A DNA stretch of 64,000 nucleotides from NCBI RefSeq assembly GCF_003353175.1, contig NZ_QHKS01000020.1, positions 87,960 to 151,959 on the forward strand, written 5' to 3'. Made by a program: the position numbers and the translations under genes. This document shows, one piece after another, positions 16,927-25,187 of this stretch. The DNA is from Paraburkholderia lacunae (GTDB lineage Bacteria > Pseudomonadota > Gammaproteobacteria > Burkholderiales > Burkholderiaceae). Below the pieces are notes generated by a model. The model had not been told where the DNA came from, did not search any database, and saw only the letters and a list, made by a program, of their open reading frames with translations. Position 1 is the first letter of the stretch, and each line of letters opens with the position of its first letter.

Positions 16927-16940
16927 CTGACACAGGTCAA
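16927..16940 (-). promoter_or_regulatory. FNR/Anr-type box upstream of hemerythrin 2
   Basis: CTGACACAGGTCAA, 7 of 10 match. At -41.5 it would place transcription start near 16892, giving a leader of about 100 nt with the other box inside it. Confidence 0.45.
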
Positions 16941-17652
16941 TCCACTAGCGATAGCTGATTTTATGTGTCAACTTTCGCTTTGTTCGTCACTCCCTGTCGA
17001 ATAAAGCATAACGCGGACAAATTTAAATAAGAAACTGAACGGTAAGTTGTGGCTAAATTTCGGTGCTCGCACGGGTATTTAAACCAGAAGTCGATCGAAT
17101 TTTACCGAAGTTAACCAAAAGGCGAATTTATTTTCAACGCGCTCTAAGTGTTTGATTATGTGGGGAGCGATGTGCGAGAGATTGGTGGGATAAAACGAAA
17201 CCTGAACGTCTAGTCGAGAGAATCCCTCTCGAAATGTCGCGTGAGGTAGGGTTAAGCAGAATTTGGAACGAGAGGCCGGCGCCTGTTGAACGGACGATCG
17301 GTTAGGCGTCTAATGTTCGGCCTTAGCCGACCCTCAGGCACCGGCATCATGAGGCGGCTACAGTTCGCTTTCCTGCCGTTCGCTCGCGGATGGCTGCGAA
17401 TGTCGGGTCTCACTGTCCGCGAATGCGTGCTCCCGACCCACTTCGGCCCTTCAGCCCAGCCGATCTCAACGGCGGCTTCCAAAGGTGGAACGGTCGGTCG
17501 TTGATCCGCATGACCAAGTGCGGCAGAGCCAGCTAGTGTGACAGCGTCATAAAAATGTCAACGTGCGCTATCGCACACTTCTGCTCGGTTTCGTCTTCGG
17601 GTTTCGCGCCCACAGCACTATTTTTCAGAATCACGTCGATCGACTGAAAAAA
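16941..17652. other. Gene-free stretch with AT-rich patch
   Basis: About 16950-17170 is strikingly AT-rich for this window, with many AAATTTAAAT-type runs and no supported ORF. About 17285-17500 reads as degenerate dispersed intergenic sequence (GAATGTCGGGTCTCACTGTCC). The boundary of the low-oxygen island lies here. Confidence 0.5.
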
Positions 17653-17671
17653 CCGGCGCGGAACGCGCCGG
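17653..17671 (-). terminator. Intrinsic terminator, minus-strand oriented
   Basis: CCGGCGCG (17653-17660), loop GAA, CGCGCCGG (17664-17671). Read on the minus strand the hairpin is followed by TTTTTTCAG. It points leftward although the next gene to its right is transcribed rightward. Confidence 0.75.
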
Positions 17672-17729
17672 CCTGTACGGCCCGCCGATTTCATTGCGCC
17701 GGACCGCATCCCTTCACTTGCCAGCCGCC

Positions 17730-17795
17730 TCAGTGAAAAAGCCATCCAGTCTCCTGATGGCAGCCGTTGCACGTGTTGCAAATTGGGGGTAAGCC
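17730..17795 (-). pseudogene. Possible 3' remnant of a c-type cytochrome gene
   Basis: The minus-strand frame here ends ICNTCNGCHQETGWLFH then stop, which contains a CxxCH haem motif, and an oriented intrinsic terminator follows 60 bp later. The frame to its right overlaps the plus-strand propeller gene and is not recognisable. I read this as a possible gene tail cut off by the arrival of the 17796 gene; it could also be chance. Confidence 0.25.
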
Positions 17796-19721
17796 ATGAA
17801 ACGAATCTATGCGGCATGCCTTGCGGCAGTGCTGAGCGGTACGATTGCGCCAGAATGTCAGGGGCAGTACACGACTGACTGGATAGCGAATACGTTTGGA
17901 ACTAACGCCACTCACGTAGGTAACGCCGCGCGTTCGATGTGGGTCGCGCCAGAAGGCACCATCTTCACCGCTTCCATGTGGGACGAGAACGAGGGCGGCA
18001 TTGCGATCTACAAGAATGGTTTGAACGCCGGCAGCATTGGCGCGCACGGCGAACCGCAAGGCAGTGCCATCACCGGCAACGCCACCAAGCTCTGGGCACC
18101 GCGCCAGTGGGGACGCGTGAACGGGGTCTACTCGAGCGGCCTGGTGATCCGGTACGACCGGGTGACGGGGGCGTTTGACCAGGTCATCCAGGTCTCGTGC
18201 GACACCACCGAGCGGCGCGCCGATGTGATCACCGGTATCGCCACCTTCTCCCACTTCTGGGTGGCGAGCGACAACCCGTGCGCGCGCATGCGACTATACG
18301 ACACCAATGGCACCTGGCTGCGTGACATCGCCGTGACTGACCCCGGCGCACTAGCGTTCGACCGCAATGGCAACATCCTCGTCGCCCAGGAGGCAGAGGG
18401 CACCGTCCTTCAGGTCAGCCAGACCGGCACGATCCTGCATACGCTCACCCTGCCCATTGGCGAAGCCCCGCATGCCCTCTACTTCGACCCAACCACGCAG
18501 TATCTGTGGATCGGCGACGCAGGACCGGACCAGAACGCGAAGATCTACGACACGCGCACTTGGGCACTGAACAGCACGTTCGGGGTGAAGGGTGGCTATC
18601 TGGATACCACGACTGGCACGAAAGGGCAGGTGGAGAGCCTGCGCTTCGCGCGCATCGACGGCATCGGCGAAGACTCGGCCGGCAACCTCTACATCCTCTC
18701 CCAGCCGTGGGGAGGCTCATGGGACCATGGCCGCACAGGAGGCACAGACCTCTACGCATACAGCCCGACCGGCAAGCTCCTCTACAACCTGCGCGCACTG
18801 AATTTCGAGGCGATAGCTGCCCCCGATCCGGCGACTGACGCAACCGTGTTCTATTCCGGCGTGAACATCTATTCAGGTACAGGTAGTGCGGACTGGAAGT
18901 TTGTCGCCAACACCGTTGACCCGTTCACGTATCCGTCCGACCCCCGCCTCGACGTGACTTACCGGGGTCGCGGCCTGCACTTCGGCATGATTGCGAGCGC
19001 AGGAATGAACAGGGTGCTGGTCGCCACTGACCAGAACCCCGACGGCTTCTACTTCTTCCACTTTGACCCCGCCCAGGGCTACACTGCCGTCCCGGACGGG
19101 GTATTGCCGGGCACGCTATTCAATGCCGCTGCGCGGGTTCGCAACGGCTTCTGCCTCGACAGCAGGGGCGACGTGTGGGCCGGGCTCGACAAGACGAACC
19201 AGATCTGGCACTGGCCGCTGACCGGGTTCGATGCGAACGGCCAGCCGTCATGGGGAGCGCCGGTGACCGTGACGGTTCCGGCATCGATCGGTGGCCTGAG
19301 CCGGATCATCTACCTGCCCGAAAGCGACACGATGATCCTCGGGCAGCGGATCACGGGCAGCACGGACTGGACCGGCATCGGAACCCGCGTAGAGGTCTAC
19401 CACGGGTGGCTCGCCGGCAACACAACCAACCCGAACCCGATTATCACGCTCACCAGCGCCAATCCGAAGTCCCTCACTGCTGCTGGCAACTACCTGTTCG
19501 TTGGCTACGTCCACACCGTGCCCAACATCGATGCCTTCAACCTGACGACGGGCAGCTTGGACAACACGTTCATCAACAGCAACCCCAGCAACGTGTACGT
19601 CGGCAATGACGTGGATTCGATGTACGGTCTTAGATCGTACCTTCGATCGACCGGGGAGTACGTGGTCACGAAGGACAACTACAACGGCGCCAGCATCGTT
19701 GTTTATCGTTGGACTCCCTGA
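17796..19721 (+). CDS. Large secreted beta-propeller-like protein, function unknown
   Basis: A 641-residue protein with a signal peptide (MKRIYAACLAAVLSGTIAPECQG). The mature part is built of repeated four-strand units with NHL/propeller-like phrases: RSMWVAPEGTIFTASMWDENEG, ALAFDRNGNILVAQEAEGTVLQVSQTG, HALYFDPTTQYLWIGDAGPDQNAKIYDT, GEDSAGNLYILSQ, and FCLDSRGDVWAGLDKTNQIWHW. The residues Asn, Gly, Asp and Trp are abundant, as in extracellular propellers. No catalytic motif is recognised; binding of a carbohydrate or a polymer is possible. It stands alone between an AT-rich patch and an orphan solute-binding protein. Composition and isolation suggest acquisition by transfer. Confidence 0.8.
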   Translation: MKRIYAACLAAVLSGTIAPECQGQYTTDWIANTFGTNATHVGNAARSMWVAPEGTIFTASMWDENEGGIAIYKNGLNAGSIGAHGEPQGSAITGNATKLWAPRQWGRVNGVYSSGLVIRYDRVTGAFDQVIQVSCDTTERRADVITGIATFSHFWVASDNPCARMRLYDTNGTWLRDIAVTDPGALAFDRNGNILVAQEAEGTVLQVSQTGTILHTLTLPIGEAPHALYFDPTTQYLWIGDAGPDQNAKIYDTRTWALNSTFGVKGGYLDTTTGTKGQVESLRFARIDGIGEDSAGNLYILSQPWGGSWDHGRTGGTDLYAYSPTGKLLYNLRALNFEAIAAPDPATDATVFYSGVNIYSGTGSADWKFVANTVDPFTYPSDPRLDVTYRGRGLHFGMIASAGMNRVLVATDQNPDGFYFFHFDPAQGYTAVPDGVLPGTLFNAAARVRNGFCLDSRGDVWAGLDKTNQIWHWPLTGFDANGQPSWGAPVTVTVPASIGGLSRIIYLPESDTMILGQRITGSTDWTGIGTRVEVYHGWLAGNTTNPNPIITLTSANPKSLTAAGNYLFVGYVHTVPNIDAFNLTTGSLDNTFINSNPSNVYVGNDVDSMYGLRSYLRSTGEYVVTKDNYNGASIVVYRWTP

Positions 19722-20053
19722 TCACCCGTGCCCGTCGCGCCTACTCCCCCGGCATCAGACCAGCAATCTGGCAAACCGCAGCGCGCAGACAACGGCGCGC
19801 TGCCAATGGATCGTTGACCGATGAACGGTGAAACTCGCAGTGGAATCGCGTCCGTCAAATGTCAGGTTGCAAGCGGACCGTCGCGACAATTGTTCGAGCG
19901 GCAGAAACTGGCCGGTTCCCGCCGAAAGCGAGTGGCTCAACCCGACCCGAAGTCGTGCGCGGAACCGGAGTGTGAAGGCGCGCCGTCATCCGGAGAGCGC
20001 GACACGCGCCCTTGGTCGGCGGACGTCGCAATGTGAGACACGGCCGGTGCACT
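19722..20053. other. Intergenic, 332 bp
   Basis: Lies between the 3' ends of two convergent genes. Nothing beyond short arginine-rich shadow frames was found, and no strong hairpin. Confidence 0.35.
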
Positions 20054-20854
20054 TCATTTGAGTGGCGCGACAATCACGCCGTGCACGCCGGCTCTTTCGA
20101 TCGCGGCCTTGATCAGCCCCTCGGACTTCGCGTTCTCGATGAACGCGCGCGCGTATGCCACGCCGGGTTCTCGTCCCTTCGGCAGCGCCATCACGTGCGG
20201 ATCGGTGCCGGCGCGACCGTCGAGCACCCGAGATCCGGGTAGTTGAGCCGACTGCTCGAACAGAATCGGCTTGATGCTGCCCATCACGTCCGCTTTCCCG
20301 GATCTCACCGCTTCCAATGCACCAGGGTTGCTCGGTGCGTGGATCAGCGTGGCATTTTTCAGCGTGCGGGAAAAGAAGAGTTCCGGGCCGGATTGCGCCT
20401 GCACGGCGACCCGAATCCCCGGGCGATCCACATCCGCAAGTGTCGAGATCGAGGATTCGCCTGGGACGAGGTAGCCGAATTCGGCTTCCACGTGTGGCGC
20501 GCTCATATCCCATTGCGTCGCCCGCTCGGCAGTGAATCCGAAATAGGCGACGTCCCAGGCACCTGACTTTCCGCCTTCGAGAAGGGCGCCGATCGACGGG
20601 TACAGCACCGGCTCGAACGGTACGCCGATGCGCCGGGCGAACTCGCGCCCGAGGTCATATCCGACCCCCTTCATCTCACCCGACGCGGCGTCCTTGACCA
20701 CGTTCAACGGATTGCCGAGCTGGAGCCCGACGCGGAGCTTGCCCGATGGCGCCAACGCCTGTTTCGCTTCCGGTGTCGGAGCGGAATCGATACCCGCGCA
20801 ACCGGCGAGAACGAGTCCGAGTATCACTGCGATCAGCCAACGAGTCGTGTGCAT
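20054..20854 (-). CDS. Extracellular solute-binding lipoprotein (family 3 type)
   Basis: A 266-residue protein with a lipobox (VILGLVLAGCAG) for attachment to the membrane face. The rest matches amino-acid type periplasmic binding proteins: GKLRVGLQLGNPLNVV near the N-terminus, GVGYDLGREFARRIGVPFEPVLYPS, and VDRPGIRVAVQAQSGPELFFSRTL at the second lobe. Such proteins deliver amino acids or opines to an ABC importer, but no permease or ATPase gene is adjacent, so it is an orphan. The ATG at 20854 follows GGAGG. A few members of this family act as sensors rather than transport subunits. Confidence 0.88.
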   Translation of the reverse strand: MHTTRWLIAVILGLVLAGCAGIDSAPTPEAKQALAPSGKLRVGLQLGNPLNVVKDAASGEMKGVGYDLGREFARRIGVPFEPVLYPSIGALLEGGKSGAWDVAYFGFTAERATQWDMSAPHVEAEFGYLVPGESSISTLADVDRPGIRVAVQAQSGPELFFSRTLKNATLIHAPSNPGALEAVRSGKADVMGSIKPILFEQSAQLPGSRVLDGRAGTDPHVMALPKGREPGVAYARAFIENAKSEGLIKAAIERAGVHGVIVAPLK

Positions 20855-21025
20855 GACATCCTCCGTCGAAGCTGCGGTTGCGCCCGACGTCGCCATCGAG
20901 CGAGCGGTATCGCTGTTCGCACGAGTGGTTGGGCGGGGCTGCGGCGCGCTACTTTCAGGCCGCGTTGATTTCCGTGCATGATGCGCTGGAATGATGGTGA
21001 ATGCACGGATGGGGGTGTGGCTGCT

Positions 21026-21205
21026 TCAGCCGCGGCTCAACGGTGCTTCCTGCCCGATCTCAGCCAGGTAGTTCAGTCCGCTTCGCCTACTTCCGGCCAG
21101 TCTGGGGTAGTGGCGACAGCATGCACACAAGGGAAGCGCATGCAACACGGGAAGCCCCTTGGCGTGGTCAGGGATGACCAACCGGACGCCCGCGAGGGAC
21201 AGGCC
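21026..21205 (-). pseudogene. Possible IS256-family transposase fragment
   Basis: In the minus frame the stretch beginning at 21205 reads GLSLAGVRLVIPDHAKGLP, close to the conserved GLxGVxLVISDxHxGL segment of mutator/IS256 transposases. It then drifts and stops at 21026. It joins directly onto the broken IS3 orfB. Only about 15 residues support the call. Confidence 0.35.
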
Positions 21206-21788
21206 GGGCGCTATATTGGCACCCCTGATCGGAATGATGGATCACGCCTTCAGGGCGCCGCTGCAGCAACGCCATATCCAGTGCACGCAGCATCAGTTCC
21301 GCGTACAAGTGACTGGACATCGCCCAGCCGACGATGCGCCGGCTGAACACGTCAAGCACCACCGCCAGATACAGGAACCCTTCACCGGTCGGCACGTAGG
21401 TGGCGTCCGCCACCCACAGTACGTTGCGCGCTTCGGCACTGAAGTGCCGGCGCACCAGATCGGGCGCGCGCCGCGCTCCCGCGCGTTGACGCGTGGTGAC
21501 CTTCCAGTGCCGCCGGCTTGCGCCACACAGACCCGCCATACGCATCAGGCGCGCCACGCGCTTGCGTCCCACATGCACACCCTCACGCGCGAGCTGCACA
21601 TGAATGCGCGGCGCCCCGTAGGTGCCACGCGAACTCGCATGCAAGGTACGGATGCGTGCGAGCAGGTGCGCGTCACTGCATGCCTGCTTCGACGGCTTAC
21701 GCACCAGCCACGCGTAGTAGCCGCCGGTGGAGACCTGCAGCAGCCGCGCCATCGTGGCAATGGGCCAGCGGGCCCGGTTCGCCTTCAT
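21168..21788 (-). pseudogene. IS3 transposase OrfB, 3'-truncated
   Basis: Frame of 206 codons. Residues 1-190 match IS3 OrfB: SRGTYGAPRIHVQLAREGVHVGRKRVARLMR (HTH_21 region) then the integrase core with the first two acidic catalytic residues in WVADATY and LDVFSR, and HHSDQGCQYSA. After that the sequence changes abruptly to unrelated residues and stops, so the third catalytic residue and the C-terminus are lost. It starts by overlapping the end of orfA. Confidence 0.85.
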
Positions 21789-22088
21789 GAATCCGTACCC
21801 TTCGGCGGTACGGCCCCGGTCTCGCGGCGCAGCCTCGTGAGTTCCTGCCGCTCGGCCGTGGTCAGCCCGTCCTGACGCACTCCCGCGTCACGATCAGCTT
21901 GCGCCACCCAATTGATGATCGTCTGCGCGGTGGGCTCGAACTCGCGCGAAAGCTCCTCAGGCGTGCGCCCCGCCTTCACCAGCTCCACCATTTGCGCGCG
22001 GAATTCCGCCGGGTACGGCGTGCGATGCTTTCTCATCACGGCACCTCCTTCTCAAAAGGATAGGTGTCCGTTTCGGCGGGTCAACTTC
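21207..22088 (-). mobile_element. Degenerate IS3-family insertion sequence
   Basis: Contains partial orfA and orfB of an IS3-type element. The right end lies where panB homology stops (about 22088). The left part is missing: orfB homology ends at 21207, before the final Glu of the DDE triad. OrfA also has an internal in-frame loss. The element cannot move by itself. Confidence 0.8.
21785..22036 (-). pseudogene. IS3 transposase OrfA with internal deletion
   Basis: An 83-residue frame. The N-terminal helix-turn-helix (KHRTPYPAEFRAQMVELVKAGRTPEELSREFEPTAQTIINWV) is intact. After LTTAERQELTRLRRE the sequence jumps straight to TGAVPPKG. Relatives have about 20 residues of leucine-zipper (ENKQLKLERDILSKAAAWFA type) between these points. 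The loss is in frame and begins and ends at similar Arg-Glu codons, suggesting slipped-strand deletion. Confidence 0.75.
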
Positions 22089-22491
22089 AATCGGCCAGCC
22101 AGGCGCCTCCTTCGAGTTTGACCATATGCGCACCTGCCTGCATGAGTTTCACTGCATTGTCGAATGCAGACTGCGGAGTTGCATAGGTACCGAATGGCAT
22201 GTCAGCGGCCACCAATGCAGATCGGTTCCCTCGGGTGACGGACGCTGTGTGATAAGCAATATCCGCAAGCGTGACCGGCAATGTCGTGCTGTGCCCCTGC
22301 AACACATTGCCGAGTGAATCTCCCACTAGCAGCACATCAACACCGCTGCGGTCCATCAGCGATGCGAAGCTGGCGTCGTAACAGGTCAGCATCGCAATCT
22401 TTTCGCCCGCACTTTTCATGTTCAATAGTGAAGGCGCAGTGACCGCTTTTCTGCGCACGGTGCTCTCGCCTTCTTGAAGATATCCCGACAT
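22087..22491 (-). pseudogene. panB: panB 5' fragment, cut by an insertion sequence
   Basis: The first about 134 residues of 3-methyl-2-oxobutanoate hydroxymethyltransferase, the first enzyme of pantothenate synthesis (normally about 265-275 residues). KMLTCYDASFA-like (KIAMLTCYDASFASLMD), VGDSLGN, MVKLEGGAWLAD are the family signatures, including the metal-binding Asp. Homology ends at WLAD, immediately followed by TGA supplied by the IS end. The missing half is not present on the far side of the IS. Burkholderias usually carry another panB, so the cell need not be auxotrophic. panC is not adjacent. Confidence 0.88.
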
Positions 22492-22809
22492 ATTCACCAC
22501 TCGATGTTAAAAAAGTTCACACTTTTCGCGTGTTGGCCGAGCTTCCAAAGAGCAGGTCGGGCTCATGCCACGTTCGACTGGGTTCAAGTTGCCATCGCCT
22601 GACGCTCGAGCGCGGAGGGACATGATAAAAGACTATGTCGCGCTCCCCGGATACGAAGCAACACTTTGTGTTCGCTCCTGAGACGTCGACTGAGTGCTTC
22701 GGGCCGGTATTGCACCTATCCCAACGGGCCGAGTGCGGCTCCATACCGGAGCTCATCGGAACCACCGAACTCGTCTCGCCAGGCTGCGCCGGCTGCCGTC
22801 AACCTGGTC
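22492..22809. other. Intergenic, 318 bp
   Basis: Upstream region of the panB fragment and downstream of the hotdog thioesterase. Nothing else recognised. Confidence 0.35.
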
Positions 22810-23253
22810 CTACTTCTCCACCTTGTCGTGCATCACCATAATCGTTTGTTGCATCAGTGCACAAAGCGCTTGATGGCCGTCCTTGACGGCGAATACCTCT
22901 GCCTGAGTGACGATTAGTGTACGACCGGGACGGACAACCTGGCCGCGGGCGATCAGGGTTTCGCCGTCGGCCGGAGCGACCAGATTCATCTTGTACTCGA
23001 CGGTCAATACAGAGGCACTGGCCGGCACCGTGGTCATCGCAGCGTAGCCGCCTGCCGAATCGGCGATCATGCCCACCACACCGCCATGTACAAAGCCGTG
23101 TTGCTGCTCGACGCCGCTCCAAACAGGTAGGTGAATTTCAGTGCGGCCGTGCTCGATCACGGGCAAATTTGCCTGGATCAGCGCCATAGCATTCTGGCGC
23201 GTGAAGCTGGCGCGGACGCGCTCGGCGAAGAGGGGGTCGGGAGTATGTGCCAT
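22810..23253 (-). CDS. PaaI-type hotdog thioesterase
   Basis: A 147-residue single hotdog-fold protein. The signature HGGVVGMIADSAGGYAAM (helix with the active-site His-Gly-Gly and acidic residue) is followed by VEYKMNLVAPADGETLIARGQVVRPGRTLIVTQAEVF. This family hydrolyses acyl-CoA or aryl-CoA thioesters; the acyl group cannot be told. The ATG at 23253 is chosen because homology begins there and residues further upstream are arginine-rich non-homologous sequence. It is followed by the panB fragment and preceded by a LysR gene. Confidence 0.87.
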   Translation of the reverse strand: MAHTPDPLFAERVRASFTRQNAMALIQANLPVIEHGRTEIHLPVWSGVEQQHGFVHGGVVGMIADSAGGYAAMTTVPASASVLTVEYKMNLVAPADGETLIARGQVVRPGRTLIVTQAEVFAVKDGHQALCALMQQTIMVMHDKVEK

Positions 23254-23378
23254 AAAGAGCGATTGTATTGGTAAATTCCCCGCCATGGCGCGACGCGAGG
23301 GGCTGCGTCGCCGATGACGCGACCGACAGCTCTGCGGACGCATGTGGCGATTGCTTTTGTTTGGCGCACTCGCGTAAG

Positions 23379-24344
23379 TCACTCTTCTTGCGCCAGCCGC
23401 ACGAGGATGTCCGCAAGGGCACGAATCTTCGGCTGAGCCGCGCGTTGAGATGGATATGCCAGAAAGTACGACGCACTGTTTTGCACCACGTCGCGAAACG
23501 GCGTCACCAGGGAACCTGCAGCGAGTCGTTCTTTTGCCATGCGTGGATCGCCGATTGCAATCCCATGGCCTTCTGCCGCGGCAGTGAGCGTCAATTCAAG
23601 CGTATCGAATACAAGTCCACGCCGGGCATTGATGTGCGTCGCCCCGACACCATCAAGCCAACCACGCCATTCCGCATAACCAGGTCCAGGATGAAGCAGC
23701 GTGGCGTCCGCTAGATCGGCGACCGATTTCAGAGACGCAGCCAATGCGGGTGTGCACATTGGCGCGAGCGTCTCGGCAAACAGCGGTACCGCTTCTACGC
23801 CCACCCACTGTCCGGTGCCACGCACAACAATGGCGTCGACATCCGGCGCGCTGAAATCCGGCATGTCGTCAGCAGATGTCGAGATGCGCAGTTCAGTGCC
23901 GCCCAGCGCATTGTTGATATCTGCCAGCCGTGGAAGCAACCAGCGAATCGCAAACGTGGACGGTAACCGCACCGTGATCACCGACGTCGCGCCATGCTGA
24001 ATTGCAGCATGCTGAACGAGCTGCGTCAACACGTGGACTGCCACCTTAAGCAGCTTGTCCCCCTCTGCGGTCAATGCCAGCCCCGACGCGTGGCGCACGA
24101 ACAGCGCACATTGATAGTGCGCTTCCAGTTGCTGGATCTGCCGACTGACCGCTCCCTGCGTGCGGCACAGATGATCCGCGGCCTTACTCACGCTGCCGAG
24201 AGACGCCGCAGCGACGAACGCCTGAAACCCGGCTAGCGACGGCAGCGGGCGGGTCAGATCCGCCAGCGGGTATGTTCCGGTTGCATACCCGCCTTGCGAA
24301 TATTTCGATTGTTCGGTCATTAGCGCGTCGCTATCGTGTTTCAA
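23379..24344 (-). CDS. LysR-type transcriptional regulator (GcvA-like)
   Basis: A 321-residue regulator. The winged helix-turn-helix lies at about residues 35-95 (LPSLAGFQAFVAAASLGSVSKAADHLCRTQGAVSRQIQQLE). The effector-binding domain has the GcvA/AmpR-style RLPSTFAIRWLLPRLADINN and LFAETLAPMCTPALA segments. The start could also be the Met at 24320. It is divergent from the SnoaL-like gene at 24401, with 56 bp between, so it most likely controls that gene. Confidence 0.9.
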   Translation of the reverse strand: MKHDSDALMTEQSKYSQGGYATGTYPLADLTRPLPSLAGFQAFVAAASLGSVSKAADHLCRTQGAVSRQIQQLEAHYQCALFVRHASGLALTAEGDKLLKVAVHVLTQLVQHAAIQHGATSVITVRLPSTFAIRWLLPRLADINNALGGTELRISTSADDMPDFSAPDVDAIVVRGTGQWVGVEAVPLFAETLAPMCTPALAASLKSVADLADATLLHPGPGYAEWRGWLDGVGATHINARRGLVFDTLELTLTAAAEGHGIAIGDPRMAKERLAAGSLVTPFRDVVQNSASYFLAYPSQRAAQPKIRALADILVRLAQEE

Positions 24345-24400
24345 CTAGGGGCGTGCTCGTTTGACCGGGCCGCATCTTTAACGAATTATCGGAGGTTACT

Positions 24401-24799
24401 GTGGTGTCGTCGCCGGAATTACTCTATACGCAGCAGGTTCGCACCTACCTCAAAGAGCTGGAGCGCGGCGACGTCGCCGCGATCTGCGCACTGTTTGCGC
24501 CGGATGCACAGATTTTCTCGCCGTTTCTCGGCTGGATGCAAGCGGCGCCGTTCTTTGCCAAGGTCAGCGAAGCGTCCGGAGAGAGCACGATTACGCCTAT
24601 CGATATCTGCGTCAGCACAACGGGCGCCAGGCGTGCGACGGGTTACTTCATCTACGATTGGGTGCTGAAAGACGGTTCCGCCGTGCGCTTCGAGTGCGTC
24701 GATGTGTTCGAGTTCGACGCCAACGGGCTGGTCGAGCGCATGATAATTGTGTACGACACTTATCCGATCCGCAGCACCGTCGGCGATAAGTACGCGTAG
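24401..24799 (+). CDS. SnoaL-like / NTF2-fold protein
   Basis: A 132-residue protein with the cone-shaped NTF2 pattern: helix VRTYLKELERGDVAAICALFAPDAQIFSP, then strands RATGYFIYDWVLKDGSAVRFECVDVFEFDANGLVERMIIVYDTYPIR. The family includes isomerases, dehydratases and polyketide cyclases, and many of unknown role. The start is GTG with GGAGG six bases upstream. The divergent LysR suggests an inducible small-molecule function. Confidence 0.78.
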   Translation: MVSSPELLYTQQVRTYLKELERGDVAAICALFAPDAQIFSPFLGWMQAAPFFAKVSEASGESTITPIDICVSTTGARRATGYFIYDWVLKDGSAVRFECVDVFEFDANGLVERMIIVYDTYPIRSTVGDKYA

Positions 24800-24807
24800 T
24801 GTGGACC

Positions 24808-24830
24808 GCACATGCTCGCGCTGCATGTGC
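24808..24830 (+). terminator. Hairpin after the SnoaL-like gene
   Basis: Arms GCACATGC (24808-24815) and GCATGTGC (24823-24830) around TCGCGCT, nine bases after the stop. There is no T tract. Confidence 0.35.
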
Positions 24831-24860
24831 CTGAAACACATGCACAGAGGTGATTGAACC

Positions 24861-25187
24861 GTGACGCAGTGCCGCGCTGGGTGGACATGTGTTGCGCTGT
24901 TCCGGTTGTGCACAGGTCGAGGTCGCCTACAACTCGTGCCGCAACCGCCATTGCCCCCAGGTGCCAGGCGAGCGCCGCACGCCGCCGATCCGGGGCGTGT
25001 GGGCGCACAGACCGGTGCCACGCTCGTGCTGCATACTTGGGGCTCGGCACTGACGCATCATCCACACTTGCATGGCATTGTCCCCGGCGGGGGTCTGTCG
25101 CACTATACCCACCGCGTCGCCATCTCCAACCAGCGGCTCCTCGCGCTCGTGCACGACGCGGCTAACATACGTTGGGGTGAATCCTGA
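24861..25187 (+). pseudogene. IS91-family transposase remnant
   Basis: Fragments of an IS91-type (Y1) transposase in more than one frame. One frame has YNSCRNRHCPQ, the N-terminal zinc motif. Another has GATLVLHTWGSALTHHPHLHGIVPGGGLS, the conserved region with the HxH residues. HRVAISNQRLLALVHD follows immediately, although in intact relatives it lies many residues later. So the copy has a frameshift and deletions, and the catalytic Tyr region is absent. Confidence 0.7.
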
